From assembly GCF_933775445.1 (NCBI RefSeq), contig NC_065876.1, forward strand, positions 7,502,001-7,566,000: a stretch of DNA of 64,000 nucleotides. Direction: 5' to 3'. Below the pieces are notes generated by a model. The model ran no database searches and was not told the origin of the DNA. It saw only the letters and a program-made list of their open reading frames with translations. Every line of letters starts with the position of its first letter. Positions within the stretch are counted from its first letter, which is position 1. Position numbers and translations under genes: made by a program. This DNA comes from Argentina anserina (Eukaryota; Streptophyta; Magnoliopsida; Rosales; Rosaceae). This document shows, piece after piece, positions 35,399 to 45,239 of this stretch.

Positions 35399-37348
35399 AT
35401 GCCTACAACTCAAACATTGCCAAATCAATTTCCAGTTGACAAGATGGTCAAGGATTTGTTTAGAAGATTGACTGGAGGGCCCAAGACACGGGAATACAAC
35501 ATCAAATCTCTAAGAGCTGTTAAAAGGAACCAGAAAAGAAGAAAGATGAATTATGAGGTATGTTTTTCGTTTTCTTTTCTTTCCTTTCTTTGGTCTAGGA
35601 GAAATAAGGTATATTTAGAAAGGTTTAACACATTCAAACTTGGCTGGAAATGTGCAATAATATGTGGTCATATCCCATTAATGATTTGTAATTTATTTTT
35701 TGTAGAACGAGGTATCTGGTGTAGATGTCATTGGTTATCAGATTAAGAGTTATCGAAAAAGGCAGGCAATAATAAGACTTAGGGGAGGGGTAGAACTTAA
35801 AGCTAGCTTTGTAGAATTTTGTAAAAAGAGGAAAGCAATTAGTTGCTTCAATGCAACTCGTCAAGTCAGCCATGAGTTTGTTTTGGCGCCTATATTCATC
35901 AGTCACAATAAAAAGAAGGGTAAGACATTACTATTCTACGAAAGGTATGACTGCTTGTTGGCTGATTGGAGAGAAGGGAATGATGGTTGGTGGCAGCAAG
36001 CTACCCTGTAAGTGTATTAAATACTCTCTCAACTCCTAAGCATGTGCCTTCATATATATGCACTAGGTTGACGTTTAAAATTGTTTTGCAGAGAACAAAT
36101 TCGGGCCACAAAGTATATGCACGACAAAGGATTTATTCATACAAGCCTCAACAGCCCAAGCAACTTTGCTATTAAAGATAACAAGTTAAAGATGCTTAAC
36201 ATCACTTCAAGCCTACAACAGTACCGAGACAAACATCCACATACTAATGAGGAGAACATCAAGAGGGACAATCTTAAAAGCCTTAGGGATTTGTTGAGGT
36301 CAAAGTACCAGGAGAAAAAGGTTCTCACTCATGATGATGAAGCGTTTTTCAGCTTATTTGACCACGATGATATCAAGAATTATCTTCATTTGTAGTGAAT
36401 GTTTTGAAAAGTATTAATGAATGTGAACTCACCTTGATGCCCTATGGTTTTGTGGATCTGCATTTAGATTTGGCACGCTCACTATGTATTTGGTACATAC
36501 TTATTTTTGTTGACAGAAGTTAAATCTAAGTATGTCAATGTGGTACATACCTTGTTATCAAAAGACACATTCTTCTTTTCTCTATATTCTTACCTAATTT
36601 TACCTGAGTTTGATCTACTTTCTAATTAAGAACTATGTTTTAGAAACAAATCACATTGCCCTGCAAATAGGATTCTCTGTTTTGAAGTCCTTATAATTTT
36701 GCGATATGGATTAAGATATGATACCCTTATTTCTTACTGGGACAATTGGTACAGACTTTAAAGTGTCATAGATGTTTAAGAGCACTAAGTTGTAAGTTTG
36801 GTAGTAAAAACGCTGTTATTCTGTTGTAAGTTTGTAAGTTCTCTTTATCTAATTTTATACCAAACTATTCTTTTCAGCTACGAAGAATTGGTTCATAAGC
36901 TAATCACTCATCCATATGCTATGGATTATAGTGAGTACATGTTGAGCTTCCAACGTCTTCAATTGGCAGATGAGAGAGGCTACCTGAAAAAGAGTTTAGA
37001 GGAGCTAATGGAAGGCCAACAGTTCTCCAGTACCAAAACTGGATAGCAACTATAGAAAGGAGCAATGTAAGATATTTGAAAGATGCTCTAAAATCTTTGG
37101 GACAGAGGTTGTTGAGAGGGAAGTACAAAAATGAAGACCTACATTCGCTCGTTACACTCCTTAGGAATATTGTTGAGCACAAGCATGGAGAAGGACGTAA
37201 GGCCCTATGTTGTGAAGAAATAGCTAACTACTATAACGAAGTTGTTGCTGAAGTCAAAGAAATATTCCCAGGATTCTTACCCTTGCTTCTCGAGCAAATC
37301 GGAGTAGAATCAAAACATCACTCGTTTTTCTCGATTAAATCAGTTTAG
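35399..37348 (+). CDS. IRE1/RNase L-type pseudokinase-KEN endoribonuclease-like gene, frameshifted in last exon
   Basis: Exons 35399-35557, 35706-36007, 36092-36391 and 36878-37348 join with GT/AG junctions and consistent phases (GTAGTG donor at 36392). Exons 2-3 look like a worn protein kinase: LLFYERYDCLLADW as hinge, then YMHDKGFIHTSLNS (163-176). The HRD motif is HTS (170-172) and DFG is NIT (190-192), so phosphotransfer is unlikely. Exon 4 reads LITHPYAMDYSEYMLSFQRL, matching the kinase/KEN boundary of IRE1. The KEN core follows, with Tyr (37124), Asn (37166) and His (37178) at spacings of 14 and 4 codons, as in human IRE1 Tyr892/Asn906/His910. The frame changes between about 37,005 and 37,040: the first frame stops at 37044-37046, and the KEN frame continues to 37348. 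There is no lumenal sensor or membrane segment. It is either a recent pseudogene, an assembly error, or a rearranged gene. Confidence 0.65.
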
Positions 37349-37782
37349 GACTTATGTTTTATTGGTTTGTTAAATCGTTTTGTATCTAAAACTTGTTTCC
37401 TAGCACTATAATTTTCATGGGAGTGTGAAGTCGTGTTTAAAGACAAAATATTGCAAAGATGTTATCTAAACCGACAGCAAATGCTGCAAAAGATAAACTA
37501 AAAGCTACCTTGTTTCGCAGCAGCTATCTCACATAAAAAGGTCTTGACAACCACTAGGCCCGAGTTGTAATAGGTCACACTGGTTACTGAACCTTGAATC
37601 AATTTAGTCAAACTGTCAAAGCGAGCAGCGGCTTTTCCCCCTCTTCTTGATACCATGTGTTCGGTACATTAACAGTATCCCAGCCTTAACCTCTTGCATC
37701 CCTTGAGGCCGGTGCTTGTATTGACCCTTGAAGATGGATTTGTCTGGCAACTTCAGTACCTAGTGTAACTGATAAAGCACCT
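37349..37782. other. 3' flank of the KEN-domain gene
   Basis: No gene is seen. It ends at the CCT duplication that borders the CACTA-like element. Confidence 0.35.
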
Positions 37783-39540
37783 CACTACAAAAAAAAAATT
37801 TCTTTACCCACTTTTTGGTTTCATGGTATAGCTCAATTGCCCACGAAATTTTGTCTGTGTTGCACCCCACGGTGCAGCGACGAAATTGGAAAATGTCGGC
37901 TTAATGGCGTGGCCTTTGCTAATTTTATCACAAATGCCTTTGTTTTCGTGGGACTTGAGTCTATGACCCCACTCTGAGACCCGCCACCATAAAGTAATAG
38001 AAGAGCTCACAATTGAGGGTTCATCTGCTGTGTAGCAGTGTATGTTATACGTACACGTACACTGATGTGTGGTATAAATTTGATGTCATAACATTCATAT
38101 GGGGTGTGTGTGTGATAATGTGTGAAGGAAGAAGCTGCTGCATAACATGCAACAGCGTAGGCTAGAATTTTCCCACAATTGATGCCAATACTTATATTAT
38201 ATTCATATAATTTACCCACCATTGTTATAGGTTTTGTGACTTCACCAAAACTGATTTAAAAAAAAATCATAATAAATTAGATTCTCAACAAAAACCGGTT
38301 GTTGTATTAATTAAGCTAATTCAAGTAATTTACAAACATCTAAATAAAGTAAAAGAAATTACATTTGCAAATGCAACTTAAACTTAACAAAAAAAAGTAT
38401 TGATACAAATAGAAGTACGACTTAGCTTGGACGTCTGCTAAGATAACTCTGCTTCCCTCACCATTTAACTCGACACTCCCAAGTTGCATGATGTAATTTA
38501 CTGCTGCATTTCTTCAACGTCACAGTGGAGAATGCTGCTCGAACCTAGCAAGGTTGAAGAAATTCATAAGTCAAGCAAACTACCTCTTAAGCAAAGGTAT
38601 AACAATTCATCTTTTAATCAAATACCTCAAATAGAATAGTTTTTAAGACAATTAACAGCTGAGTAAACAACCTAGTTATCAACATTTTCAAATTCAGCCA
38701 ATGTCAGTACAAATGTGAAATCACAAACATGGCCAACAGAAGATGGCTTTGCAACACTAAAGTAATTTATAATCTACTTACCCACATGTCTTTACAAATA
38801 ATTAAGGCTATGAAACTTATAGCAAAGCCTTCCAGGCAACTTTCTAATTTCTATATCTACTTTCTCCTGCATATAGGATGGAGATCAGTGAAATCAAGCC
38901 AAGTTGTGGCATGGCCGGAGAATATAAAAAAAGTGGAAGAGAATCTTTCAAAATTTAGTGATCAGTTAAGTTCTTTTACCTGCATTTGTATTGAACTTCT
39001 TTCCAAGCTTCTAAAAGCAATGAAGTATTTGACATCTATGAGTATTTTACCATATACAATAGTTCGTACATGATAGATTTGATACTAGTTATGTATGGAA
39101 CATAAATCTGGAAAAAGAGAAAAGAGAAAAATCTGGACAACCTAGTAGACTCTTTGTTGTCATCAATTTACATTCTAATAAACATCCAATTCAAATAATT
39201 TAAAGAGTAATTTGACTAAGCAGCTTCACTTCCATATATTCTATAAAACTAATGTTCATATTAGTAAAATTTAAATATAAATGTGCGTAAACGTCCATAC
39301 CAATGTATATTAAAAGATCAGCAGCTTTTCTTATAATCTGCTCTTCATGAAGTTAATTATATTGTGGTTCACATTGCCAAGGTGTCAGTACAACAGAACT
39401 ACTAAAAACCAATAAGATTTATATATGCTCAGAACCAACACTTACAATATATTGCTCAAGCAGATGAAGAAGCATGGAACACCCCAGATTGATGCAAATA
39501 TGGTAGAATGAAAATAGGAATATCTTTTCCACTCACAAGA

Positions 39541-39588
<48 letters not shown>
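39541..39588. repeat. (TA)n microsatellite
   Basis: About 23 TA units run up to the left end of a foldback MITE, which probably inserted into the tract. Confidence 0.9.
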
Positions 39589-39592
<4 letters not shown>

Positions 39593-40002
39593 GGAGCTTT
39601 TCAGGTGCGGAAGTTCGTACCTTAAGCTAAGGTACAGATTTTCATTTTTTATCAACTTTTCGATCGGGTTTTCACATCTCCACTGTCCAATATCTAGGTT
39701 ATAATGTATAGATCATCTCCACAAAATTTCAGCCGATTTCATGATCGTTAAGGTATCAAACTAATCAAAATCAATGGACGGATTGAATTTGCCGAACCTG
39801 AACCGTTCATATTTTGAGTAGAAAATTGAAGTTATGAGTACCTTAACGGTGATGGAATCGGGTGAAATGTTGTGGAGATGATCTATGCGTTATAGCCTAG
39901 ATATTGGACGGTGGAGATGTGAAAACTCGATCGAAAAGTTGGTCAAAAATGAAAATCCGTACCTTAAGTTAAGATAAGGGCCTCCTTACCTGAAAAGCTC
40001 CG
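39589..40002. mobile_element. Foldback MITE, family 2
   Basis: The ends are ACGGAGCTTTTCAGGT in inverted orientation (39591-39606 and 39987-40002). Arms of about 190 bp contain AGATCATCTCCACAA and TTGTGGAGATGATCT in mirror positions, around a short centre near 39,800. The element is flanked by TATA tracts. Confidence 0.75.
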
Positions 40003-40013
40003 TATATATATAT

Positions 40014-41082
40014 GAGTTTTTTTCACCAACAGTCCCTCAACTCTGGTGTACCTACCAATGTGATACCTCAACTCTTAATCGTACCAATGTGATACCCAGA
40101 CTCTAGTATTGCTATCATTGAAGTACTTCCGTTAGTTTTTTTCAACTTTTCCGTTATCTTGGTGACATGGCAAGTACGTGAGGCCCACAAAGAGGGTTAA
40201 AAGACAAAATTAACCTCATCTGAGAGGAGCAATGTTTTTCCCGCTCTTTACCTTGAGAAAGACACCCAACAATTCCAATTTTGGCGCCAATTTTCCCTCC
40301 ATATTCCTTAATTTGTGTCTCTTATCTAAACTAAAGAACTACCGCCAACCAGTCGACCACAATCTGATAAAACCTAGATCAATCTCATTTTCTATTTTTA
40401 CCCTAGCACTTGTTAAACTAACAGAATAAATATAGAAATTTATATGGAACATCTCATTTCCACAATCTCATAAGAATATAAAAACACATAACTTAACGAA
40501 ATTCAAATACATGTTTAAGTACCATTAGTTGCCACCTTTTATGTTGATCTGCCATGATTTTTGCTTGTAAGAACTAATGGTACATGTAGTTGAATTTCGT
40601 TAAGTTATGTGTTTTTATATTCTTATGAGATTGTGGAAATGAGATGTTCCATATAAATTTCTATATTTATTCTGTTAGTTTAACAAGTGCTAGGGTAAAA
40701 ATAGAAAATGAGATTGATCTAGGTTTTATCAGATTGTGGTCGACTGGTTGGCGGTAGTTCTTTAGTTTAGATAAGAGACACAAATTAAGGAGTAGGGAGG
40801 GAAAATTGACGCCAAAATTGGAATTGTTGGGTGTCTTTCTCAAGGTAAAGGGCGGGAAAAACATTGCTCCTCTCAGATGAGGTTAATTTTGTCTTTTAAC
40901 CCTCTTTGTGGGCCTCACGTATTTGCCACGTCACCAAGATAACGGAAAAGTTGAAAAAAACTAACGGAAGTACTTCAATGATAGCAATACTAGAGTCTGG
41001 GTATCACATTGGTACGATTAAGAGTTGAGGTATCACATTGGTAGGTACACCAGAGTTGAGAGACTGTTGGTGAAAAAAACTC
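40014..41082. repeat. Near-perfect 1.07-kb inverted repeat (arms about 515 bp, loop 41 nt)
   Basis: The left arm 40014-40530 and right arm 40572-41082 are reverse complements apart from a handful of substitutions and one 6-nt gap, about 98% by eye. The loop is 40531-40571. Both arms start GAGTTTTTTTCACCAACAGT at the outer edge and lie between TATATA tracts. Each arm encodes the same 65-codon frame (MFFP-FTLRKTPNNSNFG...), which I regard as incidental or a captured fragment. Any transcript through this region would form a long double-stranded hairpin. Confidence 0.95.
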
Positions 41083-41090
41083 TATATATA

Positions 41091-41466
41091 TTCACTCTGA
41101 AATTACAGAGTGAAGTTCTAATTTTAGCACATTTTTCGGTCAAAATTTTTCATCACAAGTGATTTAATATTTAGGTATGCTATTCAAGATCATTTTTGCA
41201 AAGTTTCATTCAATTTGACAATGGTTTGAGCTTTCAAAATTGAGATTTACATGAACGATTTACATTGAACAAATTTAATTCGTTCATTGATTTAATCTAA
41301 TTTCCATACCTAACGATAACCGAATTTGATGAAATTTTGCATAGATGATCTTTAATAGCATACCTAAATATTGAATCACTTGTGATGAAAACATTTGACC
41401 GAAAAATGTGCTAAAATTGGAACTTCACTCCGTAATTTTAGAGTGAAGGTTCACTCTGGATAGGGA

Positions 41467-41470
<4 letters not shown>
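41091..41470. mobile_element. Foldback MITE, family 1, copy 2
   Basis: Matches the element at 6128-6530 over its whole length, including CATTTGACCGAAAAATGTGC near the right side and the right terminal block CACTCTGGATAGGGACTGTA. The left tip lacks the outermost bases where it meets the TATATA tract beside the large inverted repeat. Confidence 0.7.

Positions 41471-41514
<44 letters not shown>
41471..41514. repeat. (TA)n microsatellite between two MITEs
   Basis: About 21 TA units separate the family-1 MITE from the GC-rich foldback element. Confidence 0.9.
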
Positions 41515-41518
<4 letters not shown>

Positions 41519-41885
41519 GGGTCGTTTCAAGTGCGAATGTCCGCACTGTGCGGACGTTCCGATTCCGGCGACGGCAGGCCGCAACGACGCGGCGGACCAG
41601 CACAGCCGCACTCCCACCTCCTGGCGATCACGTCTGCGCCGGCCAGAGGTTCATCGGCGACCCACGGCGGCCGGAATCTGTAAAAATTAAGTTTATGTTC
41701 AGATTCCGGTCGCGATTCCGGACGCCGTGGGTCGCCAATGGAGCTCTAACCGGCACAGACGGGACCGCTAGGAGGTGGGGAGTGCAGCTGTTGTGGTCCG
41801 CCCTACCGTTGCGGCCTGTTGTCGCCGGAATCGGCGAATCCGTACCTTACATAAGGTACAGACGTCTGCACCTGAAAATCCTTCT
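41515..41885. mobile_element. GC-rich foldback element
   Basis: The ends resemble each other in inverted orientation (CGTTTCAAGTGCGAATGTCC versus GGATTTTCAGGTGCAGACG). The arms contain mirrored GC-rich blocks such as CCACGGCGGCCGG/CCGGACGCCGTGG and GACCCACGG/CCGTGGGTC. The interior is strikingly GC-rich beside flanks of almost pure TA. The plus-strand frame 41548-41901 is a by-product. Confidence 0.7.
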
Positions 41886-42691
41886 ATATAAATATATATA
41901 GACACACACACATCACAATTTCTCTAACTGAATACACACGCTACACTTTTCTTCTTTCACCCTTTCAATGAGAAGGAGACCAATACGTATGTATATATAC
42001 TTCATAAGTGCAACAAATCACGCCCCTACATGATACCAAAGGCCACACAAAATCAATTATTTTTGCACACGCAGCATTTCAACCCATCTTAGCAAATTAA
42101 AGGTGCATGGAATGTGCAGGAAATCGACAATAAATTAAATACTGTAGCACCAGTGTAAAATATAAGTACTTCAGTGTATAAAATAATTATTATTGTGTTT
42201 TTCCTTTCTTGAAAATACAGGCATTGCTAATTTTAATAATTCCAAAAGGTAAAGTGTGTACCTCAAGAAAAATAATATCAGATGAAAGGCCTCTCCAAAC
42301 TATGAACGACAACCATTTGAAGAAAACAAACTAACTAAAATTTTCCAACACTCAGCCAGCTACCTTGATCACACCAACTTCATCTAGTTTTCAGCTCTTA
42401 TGCTGAAAACATTAGTGAAACAAAGACCTTGTAAGGAGGGGTATAATCATGCATACCTACTTAACATAAACACTAATACTGAGAAAAAATTCCATGTTTA
42501 CATTACCTTACTTTTTTGTGTCTCTGAACATCAGTAAGATCTTCATCCCCAACATGTTTCCTTTTCTGAAGGATACATAACACTTCGGTTGGCCACGATT
42601 CACAACTAAATCAGTCACGACCTCAGGAAGTAGAAAAACCCTCAAAAACTTAATAGGAACCTAGAATAACCTCCTATAGCCAAATGAATGT

Positions 42692-42790
42692 TTAGTTATC
42701 AGGCCGCATATGTCCAGCAGCAAATCCAGCAAGATTTGAGAATAGCCCTCTGTCAGTAGTATCATCATTGTTGTCCTTTCCACTTCCCAT
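42692..42790 (-). pseudogene. Exon fragment like plant glycine-rich protein A3 N terminus
   Basis: On the minus strand, ATG 42790 opens MGSGKDNNDDTTDRGLFSNL, then AGFAAGH, and stops after 32 residues. The plant GRP-A3/XYPPX-repeat family begins with a very similar acidic segment followed by GLFS-LAG-AAG and a Pro/Tyr repeat. Here the repeat and the His/Lys-rich tail are absent. It sits inside the CACTA-like element, so a captured first exon is one explanation. Confidence 0.4.
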
Positions 42791-43595
42791 TTTACTACAA
42801 ATTGAATGTAATGCATGCAAAAACCTGTAGTTTATGGTTAAGAGATGAGACAGAAGCAACAACAAGCTACAGTCACAAAGCAACCCTCAATCAGTTCACA
42901 CTAAATTGGCAAAGAGCAATTACTTCAACAAAGTCATTAGATAAAAAGTCAAAAAACACATACAATTTTACAAAGGGCTTGCCAGATTGTCCAGTATATG
43001 TTGGGAATTTATTAAATTGACTAAACTAACATCATCTTTTGTTGACGAGCCCTTTTTATTGACATGATTTTTATTTTTTAATAAACAGGTTTACGTATAG
43101 TTCATGACAACAACTGATGATCAGAAATTCAAATGTACATAGCTGCACAACTACAAATATTAAACTTCCCTAAGAGCACATATAAAGTTTCAACTCGCCG
43201 AATATGCAAACATAAGAGAACATATCTATGTCCAGGAGATGAGGATGTTCAAATTGATGGTAGCAAATTAGCAATGACTAGATAACATTAGACAAATCAC
43301 AATAGACTAGGAACATGGTGGTTCTATAGGCCACATTAATGACCACATAATGAAACTCTAATTCAATCAAATTTGGTCTCTGAAACTATAATTCATAAAC
43401 CTAATGTTAATAACCACACAATGAAACTGGGTTTATTCTCAGATTCTTCTTTCGGTCTCTGATTCGGCCATTACTTTCTATGCGGAAAACAAAAACGTGC
43501 AGAGTAAAGAAGAGATCTGAAGACAACAATAAACCTTCAAAGCAAAGCAAAGCAAAATTAAAATCAAAACCAGAACACTTGAAAAGATTACGTAC

Positions 43596-43682
43596 CCAGA
43601 CTCGGACCTCTGGAAGATTTGGGATCTTGAGTAATTGAGAGGAGAGAAGGACTTGGCCAAAAAAAGATCTATCCCCCTCCAT
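43596..43682 (-). other. Exon-like segment near the right end of the CACTA-like element
   Basis: From ATG 43682 the minus strand reads 29 codons (MEGDRSFFGQVLLSSQLLKI...) to a consensus donor, TCTGG|GTACGT. It could be a first exon or leader exon of a transcript running left through the element towards the GRP-A3-like fragment. The product is not recognised. Confidence 0.3.
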
Positions 43683-44168
43683 CCGCTCTTGATTTATTTA
43701 ACAGTGTTTTTTAATACTCACGAATCCATGCGAACAGTGAGAAACTGGTATTTTCCTCTCACGATATTGACCAAACCGTAGCAAATGATTTTGTCTGTTG
43801 AATACAAATGGCATTTAAAAGAGAGGATGTATTTATTTTGTTTTTATTCAGATGAAAACTATTAGTATATCCCCCATAGCCATGTTTTGTATCAGAATGT
43901 GACCATATACACATGCGGCTGTTGCTCACTTTTTTTGTAGTGCCTGCTAGACAAAAGGAGTCTTTCACAGAATATCCTGAAATCCAATCACCTTGAAGCA
44001 AGCTCATGACGGAAAGGCATGGATCAGTATTCCATATGAACTGCTGGGAAAATGCATTAGCCATTGGGAAAGAATAGTCCCTATATGACTGATAAGTGAT
44101 AACATACCACATTGGTATTCTGCAATATTTGATGACCCTAAGCCAGGTATAACCCACCTGTAACTTAC

Positions 44169-44260
44169 CTGCTTTTCTTGATAGCAGAAGTTAAGGAAAC
44201 CATGATGAGTCTTCTGAACAGAAAACCATCCCAGTTGCAAATTTCCAAATAAAGGTTCAT
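44169..44260 (-). other. Exon-like segment, diverged partner of the one at 59402-59505
   Basis: The minus strand reads MNLYLEICNWDGFLFRRLIM and continues to a donor AGCAG|GTAAGT, 30 codons plus 2 nt. The segment at 59,505-59,402 shares the LD/YLEICN-DGF block, the neighbouring DNA and the same donor phase. The family is unknown. Confidence 0.3.
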
Positions 44261-44623
44261 TTCGGCTAGAACATAGGTGTGGCGGGATACTCGTAGCATA
44301 ATCAACAGCTTTCACACAGGATGGGGCGATGGGCGCTCAATCATCAAGATCCTCATCGTCAAGTGGCACAGAAACCATAAACTCATTCTCACTGGCACAG
44401 AGCATATTTATGGTATGGTATTGTTCTAAGATAGGCAAATTAATCAAAATAAAAAAAAGAGGCAAATGGAATTGTTCTTACACCCTCTGCAATGGCGCCG
44501 GCCGGCTAGTCGGAGATCCATCATTCCTTTCTCTTCATGTTCTGCATCATGCATTTAGACTTGAGAGTGATAGCCTAGATAACTAGGTCAGCGTCATTCG
44601 TGATAATGTAAGACTGACTGAGA

Positions 44624-44820
44624 CAGTGACGGAACATGAGAAAAGATTTTGAAGGGGCCAAATTTGTATTCAATGATTGAAACAATGAATTAATTCTGCC
44701 GGAGGGACAATTTACACTAAATGTACCATTAATTATGAAATTAATACCTAATTAAGAGAAATAAAAAATTTCACCAGAGGGGCCATGCACCCCTCTGGCC
44801 TCCAAGAGGTTCCGCCACTG
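44624..44820. mobile_element. hAT-type MITE, 197 bp, with perfect 8-bp TSD
   Basis: The left end CAGTGACGGAAC and the right end (CAGTGGCGGAAC reverse-complemented) are terminal inverted repeats with one mismatch. GACTGAGA flanks both sides exactly (44616-44623 and 44821-44828). Internal GGGGCCA motifs occur towards both ends. Confidence 0.92.
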
Positions 44821-44828
44821 GACTGAGA

Positions 44829-45239
44829 TTACCTTCAGCTTTTTAGGTTTTCCGGCGGGCTGTTTTCAGCAGAGTTCATGTTTGTTCAATTTGAAAGGTT
44901 TTCTCGTACTTTGCAGTTAGGTGACATAGAGGAGCCTACCCAAAAATAGATAAAACCAATTTTTTTAATAGGTTTTATTAGCACGTAATCCCAACTCGTT
45001 ACACATAAAGGGAAATAACTCAAATGACCATGAGTTTCTTCTTAATCTCTGTTCTATTTGATATTTCCCAAACTCTCTCAAATGCTTTTTTCAACTTTCA
45101 TTGTATTTTTACATTTTGGTTTTTGCTGGGGTAATGGAATTACCGCTTGCATGTTGAGTTGTTGAAACTGTTGAAATTTGAAAATCAACTCAACTTCATC
45201 AAGAAAAAAAAACATTTTGATGCAAGATGAAATAACTGT
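44829..45239. other. Intergenic DNA
   Basis: Nothing is recognised. It may include the outer part of the copia remnant to the right. Confidence 0.3.

Larger units (their letters stand above)
37783..43942. mobile_element. CACTA-like (En/Spm) nonautonomous element, about 6.2 kb
   Basis: The left end is CACTACAAAAAAA (37783) and the right end is its exact reverse complement, TTTTTTTGTAGTG (ending 43942). Both are flanked by CCT (37780-37782 and 43943-43945), the 3-bp duplication expected for CACTA elements. ACAGACAAAAT and its inverse occur near both termini. No transposase of useful length is visible. Nested inside are foldback MITEs, a 1.07-kb inverted repeat, and exon-like fragments on the minus strand (43682-43596, 42790-42692 and sequences near 42,560 and 38,500) that could be captured host exons. 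The A-rich TIR makes chance agreement possible, so confidence is moderate. Confidence 0.55.

Noticed and set aside
40232..40864. Two identical 65-codon frames on opposite strands
   Set aside because: They are the two arms of the inverted repeat, so identity reflects the palindrome and not coding selection.
41548..41901. 117-codon frame rich in Arg
   Set aside because: It is the translation of a GC-rich foldback element with mirrored arms.
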